The notes below the pieces were generated by a model, which was given only the letters and a program-made list of their open reading frames with translations, did no database searches and was not told the DNA's origin. From the NCBI GenBank assembly GCA_009841335.1, contig VXLY01000026.1, positions 1 to 38,091 of the forward strand: a stretch of 38,091 bases of DNA, written 5' to 3'. This DNA is from Rhodothermaceae bacterium (GTDB taxonomy: Bacteria > Bacteroidota > Rhodothermia > Rhodothermales > Bin80). Below, piece by piece: positions 1 to 9,739 of the stretch (position 1 is its first letter; every line of letters begins with the position of its first letter). Both the position numbers and the translations under genes were made by a program.

Positions 1-384
1 GAGAAAATGTTTCAGTATGCTGTCTTCAACGTCATGGCACATAATCGAGATGATCATTCCAAGAATTTTTCATTTCTCATGGATGAAACGGGAGTATGGA
101 AAATCTCGCCAGCCTATGATTTAACCTTCTCATATGGCCCAGGCGGAGAGCAGAGCACAATGGTGATGGGTGAGGGCAAATCGCCAAGCATTAATCACCT
201 TCGAGCGCTAGGGCGGCATGCTGGAATAAATGACACCAAAACCAATGAAATCCTTGGACGAACCAGAGATTCACTTGGGTGGTGGAGCGAGTTGGCGAAA
301 GTTCATGGTGTGAGTACGGCAACCCATGATCTGGTTCAAACGCAGATCAATAGGGTCTTGAAAGGGACATCAATTACCGGGTAG
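1..384 (+). CDS. HipA-like kinase, C-terminal fragment (5' end outside window)
   Basis: This is the C-terminal 127 residues of a HipA-type serine/threonine kinase, the toxin half of HipAB-like modules, which phosphorylates a translation component such as an aminoacyl-tRNA synthetase. The frame is open from base 1, so the gene begins upstream. The visible part holds the HipA C-terminal catalytic signature: a short run near residues 12-22 with H-N-R-D-D-H-S-K-N-F, in which the Asp and the K-N pair correspond to the catalytic loop, followed by the 'SPAYDLTFS' segment that in HipA carries the metal-binding Asp after the catalytic loop. The final 60 residues are the helical tail. The N-terminal domain, the phosphate-binding loop and any HipB-like antitoxin gene would lie to the left and cannot be seen, so whether it is an active toxin or a domesticated kinase is unknown. 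The family call is firm; the physiological role is not. Confidence 0.85.
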   Translation, partial: EKMFQYAVFNVMAHNRDDHSKNFSFLMDETGVWKISPAYDLTFSYGPGGEQSTMVMGEGKSPSINHLRALGRHAGINDTKTNEILGRTRDSLGWWSELAKVHGVSTATHDLVQTQINRVLKGTSITG

Positions 385-513
385 AATCTGCGTAAATCGT
401 TCCACAATGATTCTGACTCTCATTTCGTATACACCCTAAGACTGGGCCACATCTGGCACAATTCCAGCACAGGATCGTATTCACGCCTCACAGAATTTTT
501 GGATCGATTCTAC

Positions 514-1857
514 ATGAGCTGTCGAAAACGTCACTATATACTCGCTGTAATCCTCCTCTTCGTGGTGGTAGGTTGCGGGCAGGACGAAACAGCAAACCAG
601 AGCCATGAGGCGAAAAAAGTGGAGCTTCGCCAAGAGGACGGGCGATTTCAACTTTACGTAAATGATGCTCCTTTCTATATCCATGGGGCCGGCCTCGAGT
701 TTGGGGATGTAGAAGCCCTGGCCGCACACGGAGGTAATTCGTTCCGTACCTGGCGTACGGATAATGGGCAGGATACTGGCATGGAGGTCCTGGATCGTGC
801 GCATGCGAACGGACTGATGGTGACAATGGGAATCGAAATCGCACGGGAGCGCCCCGGAAGCGGACGGGGAGTGTTTGATTTCGATTACAGTGACTCGGCA
901 GCTGTCGCCGCCCAACTGACCGCCGTGCGGGAGGAAGTCATGCTGTACAAGGATCACCCCGCCCTACTCATGTGGGGAATCGGGAATGAATTGAATCTGG
1001 GGGCCACCAATCCACTCGTCTGGGATGCCGTGAATGATATCTCTAAAATGATCCATGAAGTTGATGGCAATCATCCTACGCTAACGATGTTGGCGGGTAT
1101 CAGCCCTGAGCTGATCGACCAGATCAAGACACGTGCCCCGGACCTAGATCTTCTGGGTATTCAGATGTACGCCGATATCATCAACCTGCCACGTTACCTG
1201 GAAGAAGCTGATTGGAATGGTCCCTATGTTGTGACCGAATGGGGCGCCACCGGACACTGGGAGGTTGCAACGACCTCCTGGGGCGCACCGATCGAAAATA
1301 ACTCTACCGTAAAAGCAGACTGGTATGATCGGCGATACGAAGCTGTGATTGCATCCGATACCATTCAGTGTATTGGCTCCTATGTGTTTCTGTGGGGACA
1401 AAAGCAGGAACGCACACCCACTTGGTATGGCATGTTTATGCCAAATGGAGATAAAACGGCTGCGGTCGACGTAATGCACCACAAATGGACAGGTGCCTGG
1501 CCAGCCAATCGATCCCCCCAAATTGATTCCTTCACGCTTAATGGCCTGGGAGCCACCGATAACATAGAATTGTCTCCCGATGCAGATGCCGTCAGTATTG
1601 TTGTCACGAATGACCCCGAAGGAAATGTGCTAAATTACTACTGGACCGTTCGCCCCGAAGCTACAGCCGTTGGCCATGGTGGAGATGACGAAGTCGAGCC
1701 AGAACCGATCCCCGGCCTGTTCGCAAATGCAGATGGCGCGCAGGTTAACCTGAAGACCCCTTCAGAACCGGGTGCCTACCGACTATTTGTTAACATAATT
1801 GATGGCCAAGGAAGTGCGGCGCATGCCAACATCCCGTTCCTCGTTACGGGAGAATGA
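514..1857 (+). CDS. GH2-type TIM-barrel glycoside hydrolase, lipoprotein
   Basis: A predicted exported lipoprotein of 447 residues with a glycoside hydrolase family 2 type (beta/alpha)8 catalytic domain. I chose the ATG at 514 rather than the upstream TTG at 499 because it gives a compact lipoprotein signal: charged start (residues 3-7), hydrophobic core, and lipobox VVVGC with the acylated Cys at about residue 21. The GH-A clan acid/base sits in 'GIGNELNLG' (Glu159) and the likely nucleophile in 'VVTEWGA' (Glu242). The jelly-roll and immunoglobulin-like domains of classical GH2 enzymes are missing in front. A C-terminal beta-rich module (about residues 325-447) resembles a PKD/Ig-like fold. 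The gene overlaps the next one by 35 bp, suggesting coupled translation and a shared substrate. GH2 and related clan-A enzymes act on beta-linked sugars, but the substrate cannot be read from sequence. Some clan-A proteins of this layout are transglycosylases. Confidence 0.8.
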   Translation: MSCRKRHYILAVILLFVVVGCGQDETANQSHEAKKVELRQEDGRFQLYVNDAPFYIHGAGLEFGDVEALAAHGGNSFRTWRTDNGQDTGMEVLDRAHANGLMVTMGIEIARERPGSGRGVFDFDYSDSAAVAAQLTAVREEVMLYKDHPALLMWGIGNELNLGATNPLVWDAVNDISKMIHEVDGNHPTLTMLAGISPELIDQIKTRAPDLDLLGIQMYADIINLPRYLEEADWNGPYVVTEWGATGHWEVATTSWGAPIENNSTVKADWYDRRYEAVIASDTIQCIGSYVFLWGQKQERTPTWYGMFMPNGDKTAAVDVMHHKWTGAWPANRSPQIDSFTLNGLGATDNIELSPDADAVSIVVTNDPEGNVLNYYWTVRPEATAVGHGGDDEVEPEPIPGLFANADGAQVNLKTPSEPGAYRLFVNIIDGQGSAAHANIPFLVTGE

Positions 1858-4800
1858 TCCTCAGGACATATTCGTTGGGCAGAGCAAGGTATATCCAAAT
1901 CGTGGACCCTGTACCGGGCGGTTCGTGGAGCGCTACGGTGAACGCTGGTACCGAATTGGGAATTACGACCAGCTTCCCCCTTTTCTGACCACATTGGCCA
2001 GCGTCGGAGATCACTGGATGTTTATTTCAAGCACCGGTGCACTAACTGCCGGTCGCCGCAACGCCGATCACGCACTCTTCCCCTACGTAACCGACGACAA
2101 ACTTCACGACGCTGCCCCACATACAGGAAGTGTCACCATCGTGCGGGTCGAACGCTCCAATCGAACGATGCTTTGGGAGCCATTCGCGCCTATACAGTCA
2201 GGGTTATATCGGATCGAACGTAACCTTTACAAGAACACCACAGGCAATAAGCTGTTGTTCGAGGAGTTCAACCGCGACCTAAGTCTACGCTTCTCTTACA
2301 GTTGGCAATGCGTTGACGGCTTCGGGTTTGTACGGCGTGCTCGGCTGGAAAGCGTTTGGAATTTACCCATACGTGTCAGTGTGCTGGACGGGATCTGCAA
2401 TATCCTGCCTCCCGGTGTCAGCGCACAACTGCAGCGTTCTCGCAGCACACTCGTTGATGCCTACAAGATCAATGAATTGGAGAAACAGGTAGGTATTTTC
2501 TCCCTTAGTACCCTTGTAGTTGATCAACCGGTCCCGGAGGAAGCCTTAACCGCCACACTGGTCTGGCAACACGGCCCACGTCCAGTATCCATATTGCTAT
2601 CCAAACTGCAATTGAGCGCTTACAGGGCTGGACAACAACTGAATACAGAACACCGGATCCGTGGTCGCCGAGGAGCTTTCTTCGTCGAACGCAATCTTCG
2701 CCTTGTCAAGGACCACCCTACTTCTTGGGACTTGATCGCGGATGTGGACCAGCATGTTGGGGATTTGATCTCGCTGCACACAGCACTGGAAAACTCGGCG
2801 ACGCATGTACGAACACTGCGTCGTCAAGAGCAGCGGGATACTACAAACCTTTGCCTTCTAATCGGGAGCGCAGACGGCTTCCAACAGACCGCATTGACGT
2901 CCAATGATTCCCGACACTACGCAAATACGTTATTCAACGTAATGCGGGGAGGCACCCCGCTCCGCGGATTTCTCGCCGATAAGAAGGATCTGATTGATTT
3001 CATTCGTGTGCGCAATCATGCACTTGCCGAGTCCTCATATTTGGAGGACTTGCCTCGTACCATAGATCTGACCAAGGTATCACAGCCCGAAGATCCACAG
3101 CTTCGCCGACTACTGTCTGAATATCTCCCATTCGGATACAGCAGACGACACGGCGATCCCAGCCGTCCCTGGAATGCATTTGAAATCCGTACACGCGATG
3201 AGAAGGGTAACATGACACTGGACTACTCCGGAAACTGGCGTGACTTGTTTCAAAACTGGGAGGCGCTGGGCAGGTCCTTTCCCCATTACTATCCGGCAAT
3301 GATCGCAACTTTCGTTAATGCTTCTACTGCTGACGGATACAATCCCTACCGGATTGGAAGAAGCGGAGTAGACTGGGAAGTGCCTGACGAGTCGGATCCA
3401 TGGGCCTCAATTGGGTACTGGGGCGATCACCAAATCAATTACTTGCTTTGCCTTTTGGAATGGGCATACGCACATGACCCGACCGGGCTTGCCCAGTTGC
3501 TAAATACGCGCATCTTCAGCTATATGCAAGTACCCTACCGATTGGCTGAACATGAACAGATCCTGTCTGATCCGAAAAACTCGGTGCATTTTGACTGGGA
3601 TCTGCATGGACAGATCTCCGAGCGTGTAGAGAAAATGGGATCCGACGGCCGTTTACTGCAGACCCCGGAAGATCAACCGGTTCTTGTGACGCTTGCGGAA
3701 AAATTACTTGTCCCCGCACTGGCAAAGCTCTGCGCACTGGTGCCTGGTGGGGGAATATGGCTAAACACGCAGCGCCCTGAATGGAATGATGCCAATAACG
3801 CACTTGCCGGCTGGGGATGCTCTCTAGTTACACTGTTCCATTTGTACAGATACTTGCAGTTCCTTGGTCATTTATATGAAGCGCAAAAGGACATACAATA
3901 CCGGGTTTCCAAAGAAGTGGCTGACTGGTGCAGTGGTGTAGAAAATGAGCTGACAGGCTGTGGCGAAATTAACGACCCTACGGCCCAATTCCGCTCAATG
4001 GATGGGCTGGGACGTGCAGCTTCCAGGTATCGTGCGAACCTGTATGCGCACGGGATACAAAAAGGATCGACACTAATTGAAGCTTCAACTCTGGCCGAAT
4101 TCTGCAGCCTTGCTAGTAAAGCCATTCTCCCGACACTCCAACAAGCGATCCAGGAGGATCATCTTGCACATTCCTATACGATTCTCCACGTAACCTCTGC
4201 AGGATCTATCCAGATAGAGACTCTGCCGCTCATGTTAGAGGGGCAGATTGCAGCATTGACCTCCGGTATGCTTGGCGCTGCGGATGCTTTGGCGCTATTG
4301 AACGCTTTGGAAAAAAGCCCTCTGTATAGTACGCGACTGGGCAGCTATCTCCTCTACGCAGACAAAAACCTCCCTACGTTTAGTGCTCGTAATCGTATCG
4401 CTCCCAACGATATCGTACGACTAACCCTTGTACGAAAATTAATCAAGAAAAACGATCATCGACTGATCGCCCGAACCGCCAACGGACAGCACTATTTTAG
4501 CCCATCACTAGTAAATGCTTCTGAGTTAACAAATCTGCTGGATGTGCTGCGGGAAGAGGGCTATAAATCCGCTGATCGTGATAGAGCAAACATTTTGGCA
4601 CTGTACGAAAAAACGTTCAGGCATGCATCCTTCACGGGTCGGTCCGGACGGTTCTTTAAGTACGAAGGCCTGGGTTGTATTTACTGGCATATTATTTCCA
4701 AACTGCTTCTGGCAGTACAGGGTGCCTTCTGGGATGCTGTGGATGCAGATGCACCGCATTCCGTGCAAAAGGAGCTTGCCCGGCATTACTATAAAATCCG

Positions 4801-5272
4801 CGATAGTCTGGGCGGAACTCAGTCACCGAGCAAGTACGGCGCTTTTCCGCAAGATCCATATTCGCATACTCCAAGTTGGGGCGGAGCACAACAACCTGGG
4901 CTGACGGGACAGGTTAAGGAAGATATTCTTTGTCGCTGGGGTGAGCTGGGTATTCGAATCACTAATGGAATTCTCCGTATCAACCCCGCCTTGCTCCGCA
5001 GTGCGGAATTTTGCAGAAGCCGAGAAAAATTCAGCTGGTATGACCTTGACGGCAATCTTGAGTCCCTGCAATTAAATGTGGGGATGCTCGCATTTACTTT
5101 TTGCCAGGTCCCTTTTGTTTTTCATCTGTCTGAAAAACAGATGCTTGAGACTCGAGGGAATTACGCGCAGGAGCGGCCAGAACTCGCGCTCTCCTCCGAG
5201 GAGAGTGCCGCCCTCTTTGGCCGTACAGGGAATCTGGCGCGGGTTGATGTGTACCTAAAGCCAAGCTTTTGA
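1823..5272 (+). CDS. Large GH94 / cellobiose-phosphorylase-like protein
   Basis: A 1149-residue protein with no signal peptide, so probably cytosolic. It resembles the large COG3459 (cellobiose phosphorylase) relatives: an N-terminal beta-sandwich half (to about residue 400) followed by an (alpha/alpha)6-barrel half. Barrel-like signatures are a 'GNWRDLFQNWEAL' stretch and 'RPEWNDANNAL', whose W-N-D (Asp656) I align by eye to the DWND/WND segment carrying the general-acid Asp in GH94 phosphorylases. GH94 enzymes cleave beta-glucosides with phosphate to give a sugar-1-phosphate; the size is close to 1,2-beta-oligoglucan phosphorylases (about 1100 residues). The start at 1823 is preferred over ATG 1802 because AAGGAAG lies about 8 bases before it. 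It overlaps the GH2 gene by 35 bp, so the pair probably processes one saccharide, outside and then inside the cell. It could also be a hydrolase with the same fold; fold-level confidence is higher than reaction-level. Confidence 0.6.
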   Translation: MPTSRSSLRENDPQDIFVGQSKVYPNRGPCTGRFVERYGERWYRIGNYDQLPPFLTTLASVGDHWMFISSTGALTAGRRNADHALFPYVTDDKLHDAAPHTGSVTIVRVERSNRTMLWEPFAPIQSGLYRIERNLYKNTTGNKLLFEEFNRDLSLRFSYSWQCVDGFGFVRRARLESVWNLPIRVSVLDGICNILPPGVSAQLQRSRSTLVDAYKINELEKQVGIFSLSTLVVDQPVPEEALTATLVWQHGPRPVSILLSKLQLSAYRAGQQLNTEHRIRGRRGAFFVERNLRLVKDHPTSWDLIADVDQHVGDLISLHTALENSATHVRTLRRQEQRDTTNLCLLIGSADGFQQTALTSNDSRHYANTLFNVMRGGTPLRGFLADKKDLIDFIRVRNHALAESSYLEDLPRTIDLTKVSQPEDPQLRRLLSEYLPFGYSRRHGDPSRPWNAFEIRTRDEKGNMTLDYSGNWRDLFQNWEALGRSFPHYYPAMIATFVNASTADGYNPYRIGRSGVDWEVPDESDPWASIGYWGDHQINYLLCLLEWAYAHDPTGLAQLLNTRIFSYMQVPYRLAEHEQILSDPKNSVHFDWDLHGQISERVEKMGSDGRLLQTPEDQPVLVTLAEKLLVPALAKLCALVPGGGIWLNTQRPEWNDANNALAGWGCSLVTLFHLYRYLQFLGHLYEAQKDIQYRVSKEVADWCSGVENELTGCGEINDPTAQFRSMDGLGRAASRYRANLYAHGIQKGSTLIEASTLAEFCSLASKAILPTLQQAIQEDHLAHSYTILHVTSAGSIQIETLPLMLEGQIAALTSGMLGAADALALLNALEKSPLYSTRLGSYLLYADKNLPTFSARNRIAPNDIVRLTLVRKLIKKNDHRLIARTANGQHYFSPSLVNASELTNLLDVLREEGYKSADRDRANILALYEKTFRHASFTGRSGRFFKYEGLGCIYWHIISKLLLAVQGAFWDAVDADAPHSVQKELARHYYKIRDSLGGTQSPSKYGAFPQDPYSHTPSWGGAQQPGLTGQVKEDILCRWGELGIRITNGILRINPALLRSAEFCRSREKFSWYDLDGNLESLQLNVGMLAFTFCQVPFVFHLSEKQMLETRGNYAQERPELALSSEESAALFGRTGNLARVDVYLKPSF

Positions 5273-5468
5273 GTAACTTTCTCAGAATTAGTCATCACCA
5301 TCGCATTTGTTGTACCCGAAGTTCCGTTATCCAGTTATGGAAACTGCTGCTGGCTAAATTAGGGAATCCTTCTTGGGAAGCAACTTTTCGTATGGACATT
5401 CATTTTCGCAAGTACCTTGGCAACCCTGACAGCGTATAACCACGTAGTTTTTGGGCACTCCTCCAAAT

Positions 5469-6731
5469 ATGTCAACACTTGACGCCGTACCTGCAACGTA
5501 CTCGTTTCCTGCCTCATTCGACAATGAGCGGCTGTCCGAAGATTTCGTTGAATACCTGAGGGCTCTGCGTCGGCATTTGCACCGTAACCCGGAAATCGGC
5601 TTTGAAGAATACGCTACCAGCCGGTTGGTACGTGCTCACCTGGAGAGTCATGGCTTAAAGGTTTCTGGACCGCATGCAAAGACCGGACTGTACGTGGATA
5701 TAGACGGTGAGCATTCTGGACCACACATTGGTTTTCGTTGCGACCTAGATGCACTACTGCTGCAAGACGCCAAACACGTGGCGTACGCTTCACGAAACAC
5801 TGGCGTTGCCCATGCCTGCGGGCATGATGTACACACAGCAGTTGGTATTGGTGTTGCACTAAACCTTCACCAACTCCGGCACCGCCTAAGAGGGCGTGTG
5901 CGAATCTTGTTTCAGCCAAATGAGGAGGGCAATCCTAGCGGTTCTATCCCTATGATTGAAGCGGGGGTGTGCGAGCCCTTGGAAGCTCTCTATTGCGTCC
6001 ATGTAGACCCAACACTTGATGTTGGGCAATTTGGGATACCCGAGGGACAGGTCACGGCATCATCTGATCGTCTGCGCGTGGAGGTCACTGCACCAAGTAC
6101 TGGACACTCCGCCCGGCCACACAACCTAAAGGATACTGTATGGATTGCCACGCAGTTACTAAATCAGTACTATCAGTTCATTGGGCGTGTAACCGATCCG
6201 CGTAATCCTGCAGTTTTCACCGTATGTGTACTCGAGGCTGGGCTAGCACACAATGTGATTCCCGCCAAAGTGTCGTTCGAGGGCACACTGCGCAGCCTCA
6301 ATGATAATGACCGTGTCTTCCTGGTTAGTTACATGCAGCGCGCTGCCGATAATTTTGCGCAACTGCATGGCGTAAAGATCGAATTAATCAATCGTGGCGG
6401 ACTCCCCGCTGTTGTCAATGATCCCAAACTATGCCAGATCGTCCGAACCTGCGTACACCATCTCTTCGGCAAAGATGCATCGCTGGATATATGCGTACCT
6501 AGCATGGGAGCAGAAGATTTTGCAAACTACCTGCTGCATGTTCCGGGTATGCTAATCCGTGTTGGTACGCGTGGCAGCACAGCCACAGGTTACCCACTGC
6601 ACGATGCTCTCTTTGATGTTGACGAACGCGCCTTGAGTCACTCGGTACGTCTCATGACTCGGGTCTTGATGTACCATACTGAGTCTGCGTTCTCTAAGAA
6701 AACGGAACAGGCTTCAACAGAAGATGTATAG
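5469..6731 (+). CDS. M20D-family metallo-amidohydrolase
   Basis: A 420-residue zinc or manganese aminoacylase/carboxypeptidase-like enzyme of peptidase family M20, subfamily D (hippurate hydrolase, IAA-amino-acid hydrolase, N-acyl-amino-acid amidohydrolase). It would hydrolyse an N-acyl or N-acetyl amino acid amide in the cytosol. Visible signatures: 'LHRNPEIGFEE' near residues 37-47; the metal motif 'CGHDVH' (Cys117, His119, His122); the acidic pair in 'NEEG' (Glu152, Glu153); a third-site His in 'CVHVDP' (His178); the lid dimerisation domain from about 200 to 310; and 'MGAEDF' near the C terminus. The ATG at 5469 fits the family start better than the in-frame TTG at 5451. Length is normal. 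It heads a same-strand series and lies 26 bp before the Fe-S carrier gene, but nothing nearby defines its substrate. Confidence 0.88.
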   Translation: MSTLDAVPATYSFPASFDNERLSEDFVEYLRALRRHLHRNPEIGFEEYATSRLVRAHLESHGLKVSGPHAKTGLYVDIDGEHSGPHIGFRCDLDALLLQDAKHVAYASRNTGVAHACGHDVHTAVGIGVALNLHQLRHRLRGRVRILFQPNEEGNPSGSIPMIEAGVCEPLEALYCVHVDPTLDVGQFGIPEGQVTASSDRLRVEVTAPSTGHSARPHNLKDTVWIATQLLNQYYQFIGRVTDPRNPAVFTVCVLEAGLAHNVIPAKVSFEGTLRSLNDNDRVFLVSYMQRAADNFAQLHGVKIELINRGGLPAVVNDPKLCQIVRTCVHHLFGKDASLDICVPSMGAEDFANYLLHVPGMLIRVGTRGSTATGYPLHDALFDVDERALSHSVRLMTRVLMYHTESAFSKKTEQASTEDV

Positions 6732-6757
6732 GCGATACGGGCCATTTCAAAATCATC

Positions 6758-7102
6758 ATGGTTGATTCATCTACTGCCCCAGTAACGCTGAGCCCCCGTG
6801 CAGCCGAAGAGGTACAGAAAATTCTGACCACGAAATCAATCCCCGAAGATTATGGGCTCCGGGTTGGCGTGCGGGGTGGAGGATGTAGCGGTATGAGTTA
6901 CATTTTGGGCTTTGACAAGCTTCGTGAACACGATATTACGTTCAATTTTGATGGAATTGTGTTGTACATTGACAAACGACAGGGACTGTACCTCTTAGGG
7001 ACCATGATTGACTATCATGCAGGCCTTGATGCGCGTGGTTTTGTTTTCAATAATCCAAACGCTACACAGACGTGTGGTTGCGGATCCAGCTTTGCAGCCT
7101 GA
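6758..7102 (+). CDS. A-type iron-sulfur cluster carrier (IscA/ErpA/SufA family)
   Basis: A 114-residue A-type carrier that receives Fe-S clusters from the assembly scaffold and passes them to client apoproteins. All three cluster-ligating cysteines are present: Cys43 in 'GGGCSGMSY' and Cys106/Cys108 in the C-terminal 'CGCG'. The 'FNNPNA' segment before the last pair is also typical. Length matches the family (105-120). No scaffold (IscU/SufBCD) or desulfurase gene is in the window, so ErpA, SufA and IscA cannot be separated. It sits 11 bp before clpC and 26 bp after the M20D gene, implying cotranscription. One nearby possible client is IspG (34477), a 4Fe-4S enzyme that needs ErpA in E. coli; that link is from the literature on E. 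coli, not from this sequence. Confidence 0.93.
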   Translation: MVDSSTAPVTLSPRAAEEVQKILTTKSIPEDYGLRVGVRGGGCSGMSYILGFDKLREHDITFNFDGIVLYIDKRQGLYLLGTMIDYHAGLDARGFVFNNPNATQTCGCGSSFAA

Positions 7103-7113
7103 ACCAGACGCTA

Positions 7114-9732
7114 ATGGATCGACACAGTAACTTTTCCAACCGTGTTCGTGATGTGATCTCATACAGTCGTGATGAGGCTATTCGTCTTGGTCACGACTAC
7201 ATCGGCACCGAGCATCTTCTCCTCGGGCTGATTCGCGAAGGAGAAGGCGTGGCTGTTCGAATACTGCGCAACCTTGGCTGTGACCTGAATAGGCTCAGGA
7301 AAAAAATTGAACACACCGTGCGTTCTGGCGGTGGCACACTCACTGTAGGTAACCTCCCACTAACCAAACAGGCTGAAAAAGTACTCCGTATTACTTATCT
7401 GGAAGCCAAACTCTACAAATCGGACGTGATCGGTACTGAGCACCTCCTATTGAGCCTGCTCCGAGATGATGACAACGTAGCCGCTCAAATACTTGGGGGT
7501 ACATTTTCAATAACGTACGAGGTCCTGCGTAAAGAATTGGATGCCATTCTCTCTGGCGGTTCTCCAACCAGGCGTTCGAATGAGCCCCGTCGTGGCGGAC
7601 CGACGCAGGGGAGCCGCGGTCCTCAGAAACCGCGTGATTCGAAATCCAAAACACCTGTACTGGACAATTTTGGCCGTGATCTGACCCGACTCGCTGATAA
7701 AGGAGAGCTGGATCCTGTGATTGGCCGACATAAAGAAATCGGGAGAGTAGCCCAGGTTCTCAGTCGCCGTAAGAAGAACAACCCTATCCTGATTGGCGAG
7801 CCAGGTGTCGGGAAAACCGCCATTGCAGAGGGCCTCGCGATGCGCATTACCCAGCGCAAAGTCTCACGTGTCCTGCATGAAAAACGCATCATAACCCTTG
7901 ACCTTGCTGCACTAGTAGCAGGGACCAAGTATCGTGGGCAGTTCGAAGAACGCCTGAAGGCTGTGATGACTGAACTGGAAAAATGCCCGGAGGTGATCCT
8001 CTTTATAGATGAGGTCCACACCATTGTCGGCGCGGGCAGTGCCTCGGGCTCACTTGATGCATCCAATATGTTCAAGCCAGCACTGGCCCGTGGAGAATTG
8101 CAATGTATCGGAGCCACTACACTGGACGAGTACAGGCAGTATGTCGAAAAGGATGGTGCACTTGACCGACGCTTCCAGAAAATCCTTGTTGACCCCTCTA
8201 CTCCAGAGGAAACGCTGGAAATCCTGCGCCGAATAAAGGATCGATACGAGGATCACCATAACGTATTCTACCAGGACGATGCATTAGCGTTGGCCGTATC
8301 GCTCTCAGAACGCTATATCACCGACCGTCACCTCCCTGATAAGGCACTTGATATCATTGACGAAGCCGGTGCATGCGTCCATCTTGGTAATATCCACGTA
8401 CCGGATCATATTATCGAACTGGAAAACCAGATTGAAGCAACGCGGAAAACGAAAATCGAGGTGGTCACTCAACAACAGTTTGAGGAAGCTGCCCGCCTAC
8501 GCGACGAGGAGACGAAACTTCAAGAACAACTGGATCAGGCCAAGAGTGAATGGCGGCTTCTGGCTGAGGAAGAACGCTTCGATGTCACGACAGCAGATAT
8601 CACTGCAACGGTGGCCATGATGACCGGCATCCCTCTCGAGAGATTGTCCGAGCCCGAGCAGCAAAAACTGCTGAGCATGGAAAATGCCCTACGCAAATTC
8701 GTCGTAGGCCAAGACGAACCAATCGCAAAGCTCTCCAAGGCGATTCGCCGTACACGGGCCGGAATCAAAGACCCCAATCGACCCATTGGGTCATTCATTT
8801 TCCTAGGACCTACCGGAGTTGGGAAAACAGAACTGGCAAAAGTACTCACCGAGTACCTGTTCGATTCTACCGAAGCACTCGTTCGTGTTGACATGAGCGA
8901 GTACATGGAGAAGTTTGCAGTCAGCCGTCTGGTTGGCGCACCTCCAGGGTATGTGGGCTACGATGAAGGCGGACAATTGACCGAAAAAGTTCGTCGCAAG
9001 CCATTCTCGGTTGTACTGCTGGACGAGATCGAAAAAGCCCATCCCGATGTGTTTAACATCCTGCTGCAGGTTCTTGATGATGGCGTACTGACCGATGGGA
9101 GTGGTCGACGAGTTGATTTTCGTAATACGGTCATTATCATGACCAGCAACATTGGTGCAAGGGATATCCGTAACTCTGGTTTGGGATTAGGTTTCTCGCA
9201 AAGCTCCGAGACCTTTGACTACAAGGCAATGAAGAGCACCATTGAAACCGCCTTGAAGGATGTATTTAATCCCGAGTTTCTGAACAGGGTTGATGATGTC
9301 ATCGTCTTTCACTCTCTGGAAAGAAAACACATCTATCAGATCATTGATCTGCTTTCTGAGGAACTCCTCACACGCGTCAAGGCACTCGGCGTCTCTGTTG
9401 AGTTGCAACCCTCTGCAAAAGATTTTCTCCTCGAAAAGGGCTATGATGCCAAGTTCGGTGCCCGACCACTCAAACGCGCAATTCAGCGTTACCTGGAGGA
9501 TCCGCTGGCGGAAGTGATTCTTGAACAGGGCTTGGGGAATGGAGATCGAATCGTGATTGACTACACTTCCCCGGACGAGTCTCTTTCTCTTGAGGTCAAA
9601 AGAGCACCAACACCCCCTCCAAAAGCAGAAGAACCCAAGGAAGAGAAGGGGTCCCTTTCTCTTGAGGCCGAAACTGCCTCGATGCCCATTCCCGAAGCTG
9701 GAGAACCTCAGGAAGAAGGTGAGTCCGAGTAG
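7114..9732 (+). CDS. clpC: ATP-dependent Clp protease ATPase subunit ClpC
   Basis: An 872-residue Hsp100/AAA+ unfoldase that feeds substrates to ClpP. Order of parts: double Clp N-domain (residues 1-145) with the two 'GTEHLLL' motifs; basic linker (about 150-190); first AAA+ module with Walker A GEPGVGKT (228-235) and 'LFIDEVH'; a middle region with a UVR-type coiled-coil motif ('[11 protein letters not shown]') that marks ClpC rather than ClpA or ClpB; second AAA+ module with Walker A GPTGVGKT (565-572); and a ClpP-docking loop ending in GLGF. The ATG at 7114 puts the start exactly at the conserved N domain; the longer reading from 7072 would run into the Fe-S carrier gene. The last 50 residues are a family-atypical Pro/Glu-rich tail made of two diverged 24-residue repeats. 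No clpP is in the window. Confidence 0.96.
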   Translation: MDRHSNFSNRVRDVISYSRDEAIRLGHDYIGTEHLLLGLIREGEGVAVRILRNLGCDLNRLRKKIEHTVRSGGGTLTVGNLPLTKQAEKVLRITYLEAKLYKSDVIGTEHLLLSLLRDDDNVAAQILGGTFSITYEVLRKELDAILSGGSPTRRSNEPRRGGPTQGSRGPQKPRDSKSKTPVLDNFGRDLTRLADKGELDPVIGRHKEIGRVAQVLSRRKKNNPILIGEPGVGKTAIAEGLAMRITQRKVSRVLHEKRIITLDLAALVAGTKYRGQFEERLKAVMTELEKCPEVILFIDEVHTIVGAGSASGSLDASNMFKPALARGELQCIGATTLDEYRQYVEKDGALDRRFQKILVDPSTPEETLEILRRIKDRYEDHHNVFYQDDALALAVSLSERYITDRHLPDKALDIIDEAGACVHLGNIHVPDHIIELENQIEATRKTKIEVVTQQQFEEAARLRDEETKLQEQLDQAKSEWRLLAEEERFDVTTADITATVAMMTGIPLERLSEPEQQKLLSMENALRKFVVGQDEPIAKLSKAIRRTRAGIKDPNRPIGSFIFLGPTGVGKTELAKVLTEYLFDSTEALVRVDMSEYMEKFAVSRLVGAPPGYVGYDEGGQLTEKVRRKPFSVVLLDEIEKAHPDVFNILLQVLDDGVLTDGSGRRVDFRNTVIIMTSNIGARDIRNSGLGLGFSQSSETFDYKAMKSTIETALKDVFNPEFLNRVDDVIVFHSLERKHIYQIIDLLSEELLTRVKALGVSVELQPSAKDFLLEKGYDAKFGARPLKRAIQRYLEDPLAEVILEQGLGNGDRIVIDYTSPDESLSLEVKRAPTPPPKAEEPKEEKGSLSLEAETASMPIPEAGEPQEEGESE
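9577..9729 (+). repeat. Diverged 72-bp tandem duplication encoding the ClpC tail
   Basis: Two consecutive 24-residue units (residues 823-846 and 847-870) both open with SLSLE and continue with a Pro/Ala- and Glu-rich stretch (PPPKAEEP versus PIPEAGEP, then KEE versus QEE). At the DNA level both begin with a shared string ctttctcttgagg and are offset by exactly 72 bp. It is an in-frame duplication that has drifted. Confidence 0.7.
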
Positions 9733-9739
9733 CGGTCTC

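Noticed and set aside
481..957. Minus-strand open frame opposite the GH2-type gene
   Set aside because: It has no recognisable domain or start context and lies wholly antisense to a well-supported gene; it is a shadow frame.
5273..5468. Terminator or promoter in the gap before the M20D gene
   Set aside because: Only a 5-bp stem (CAGTT/AACTG) and a lone TATAAC were seen, without a matching -35 or a T-run.
7072..7113. Upstream extension of ClpC (14 extra codons)
   Set aside because: It lies inside the end of the Fe-S carrier gene, has no similarity to ClpC N termini, and ATG 7114 begins precisely at the conserved N domain.
9557..9739. Sixty-one extra N-terminal codons on prephenate dehydrogenase
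   Set aside because: They are the out-of-frame reading of the clpC tail, highly basic and Pro-rich, and the Rossmann fold begins directly after ATG 9740.
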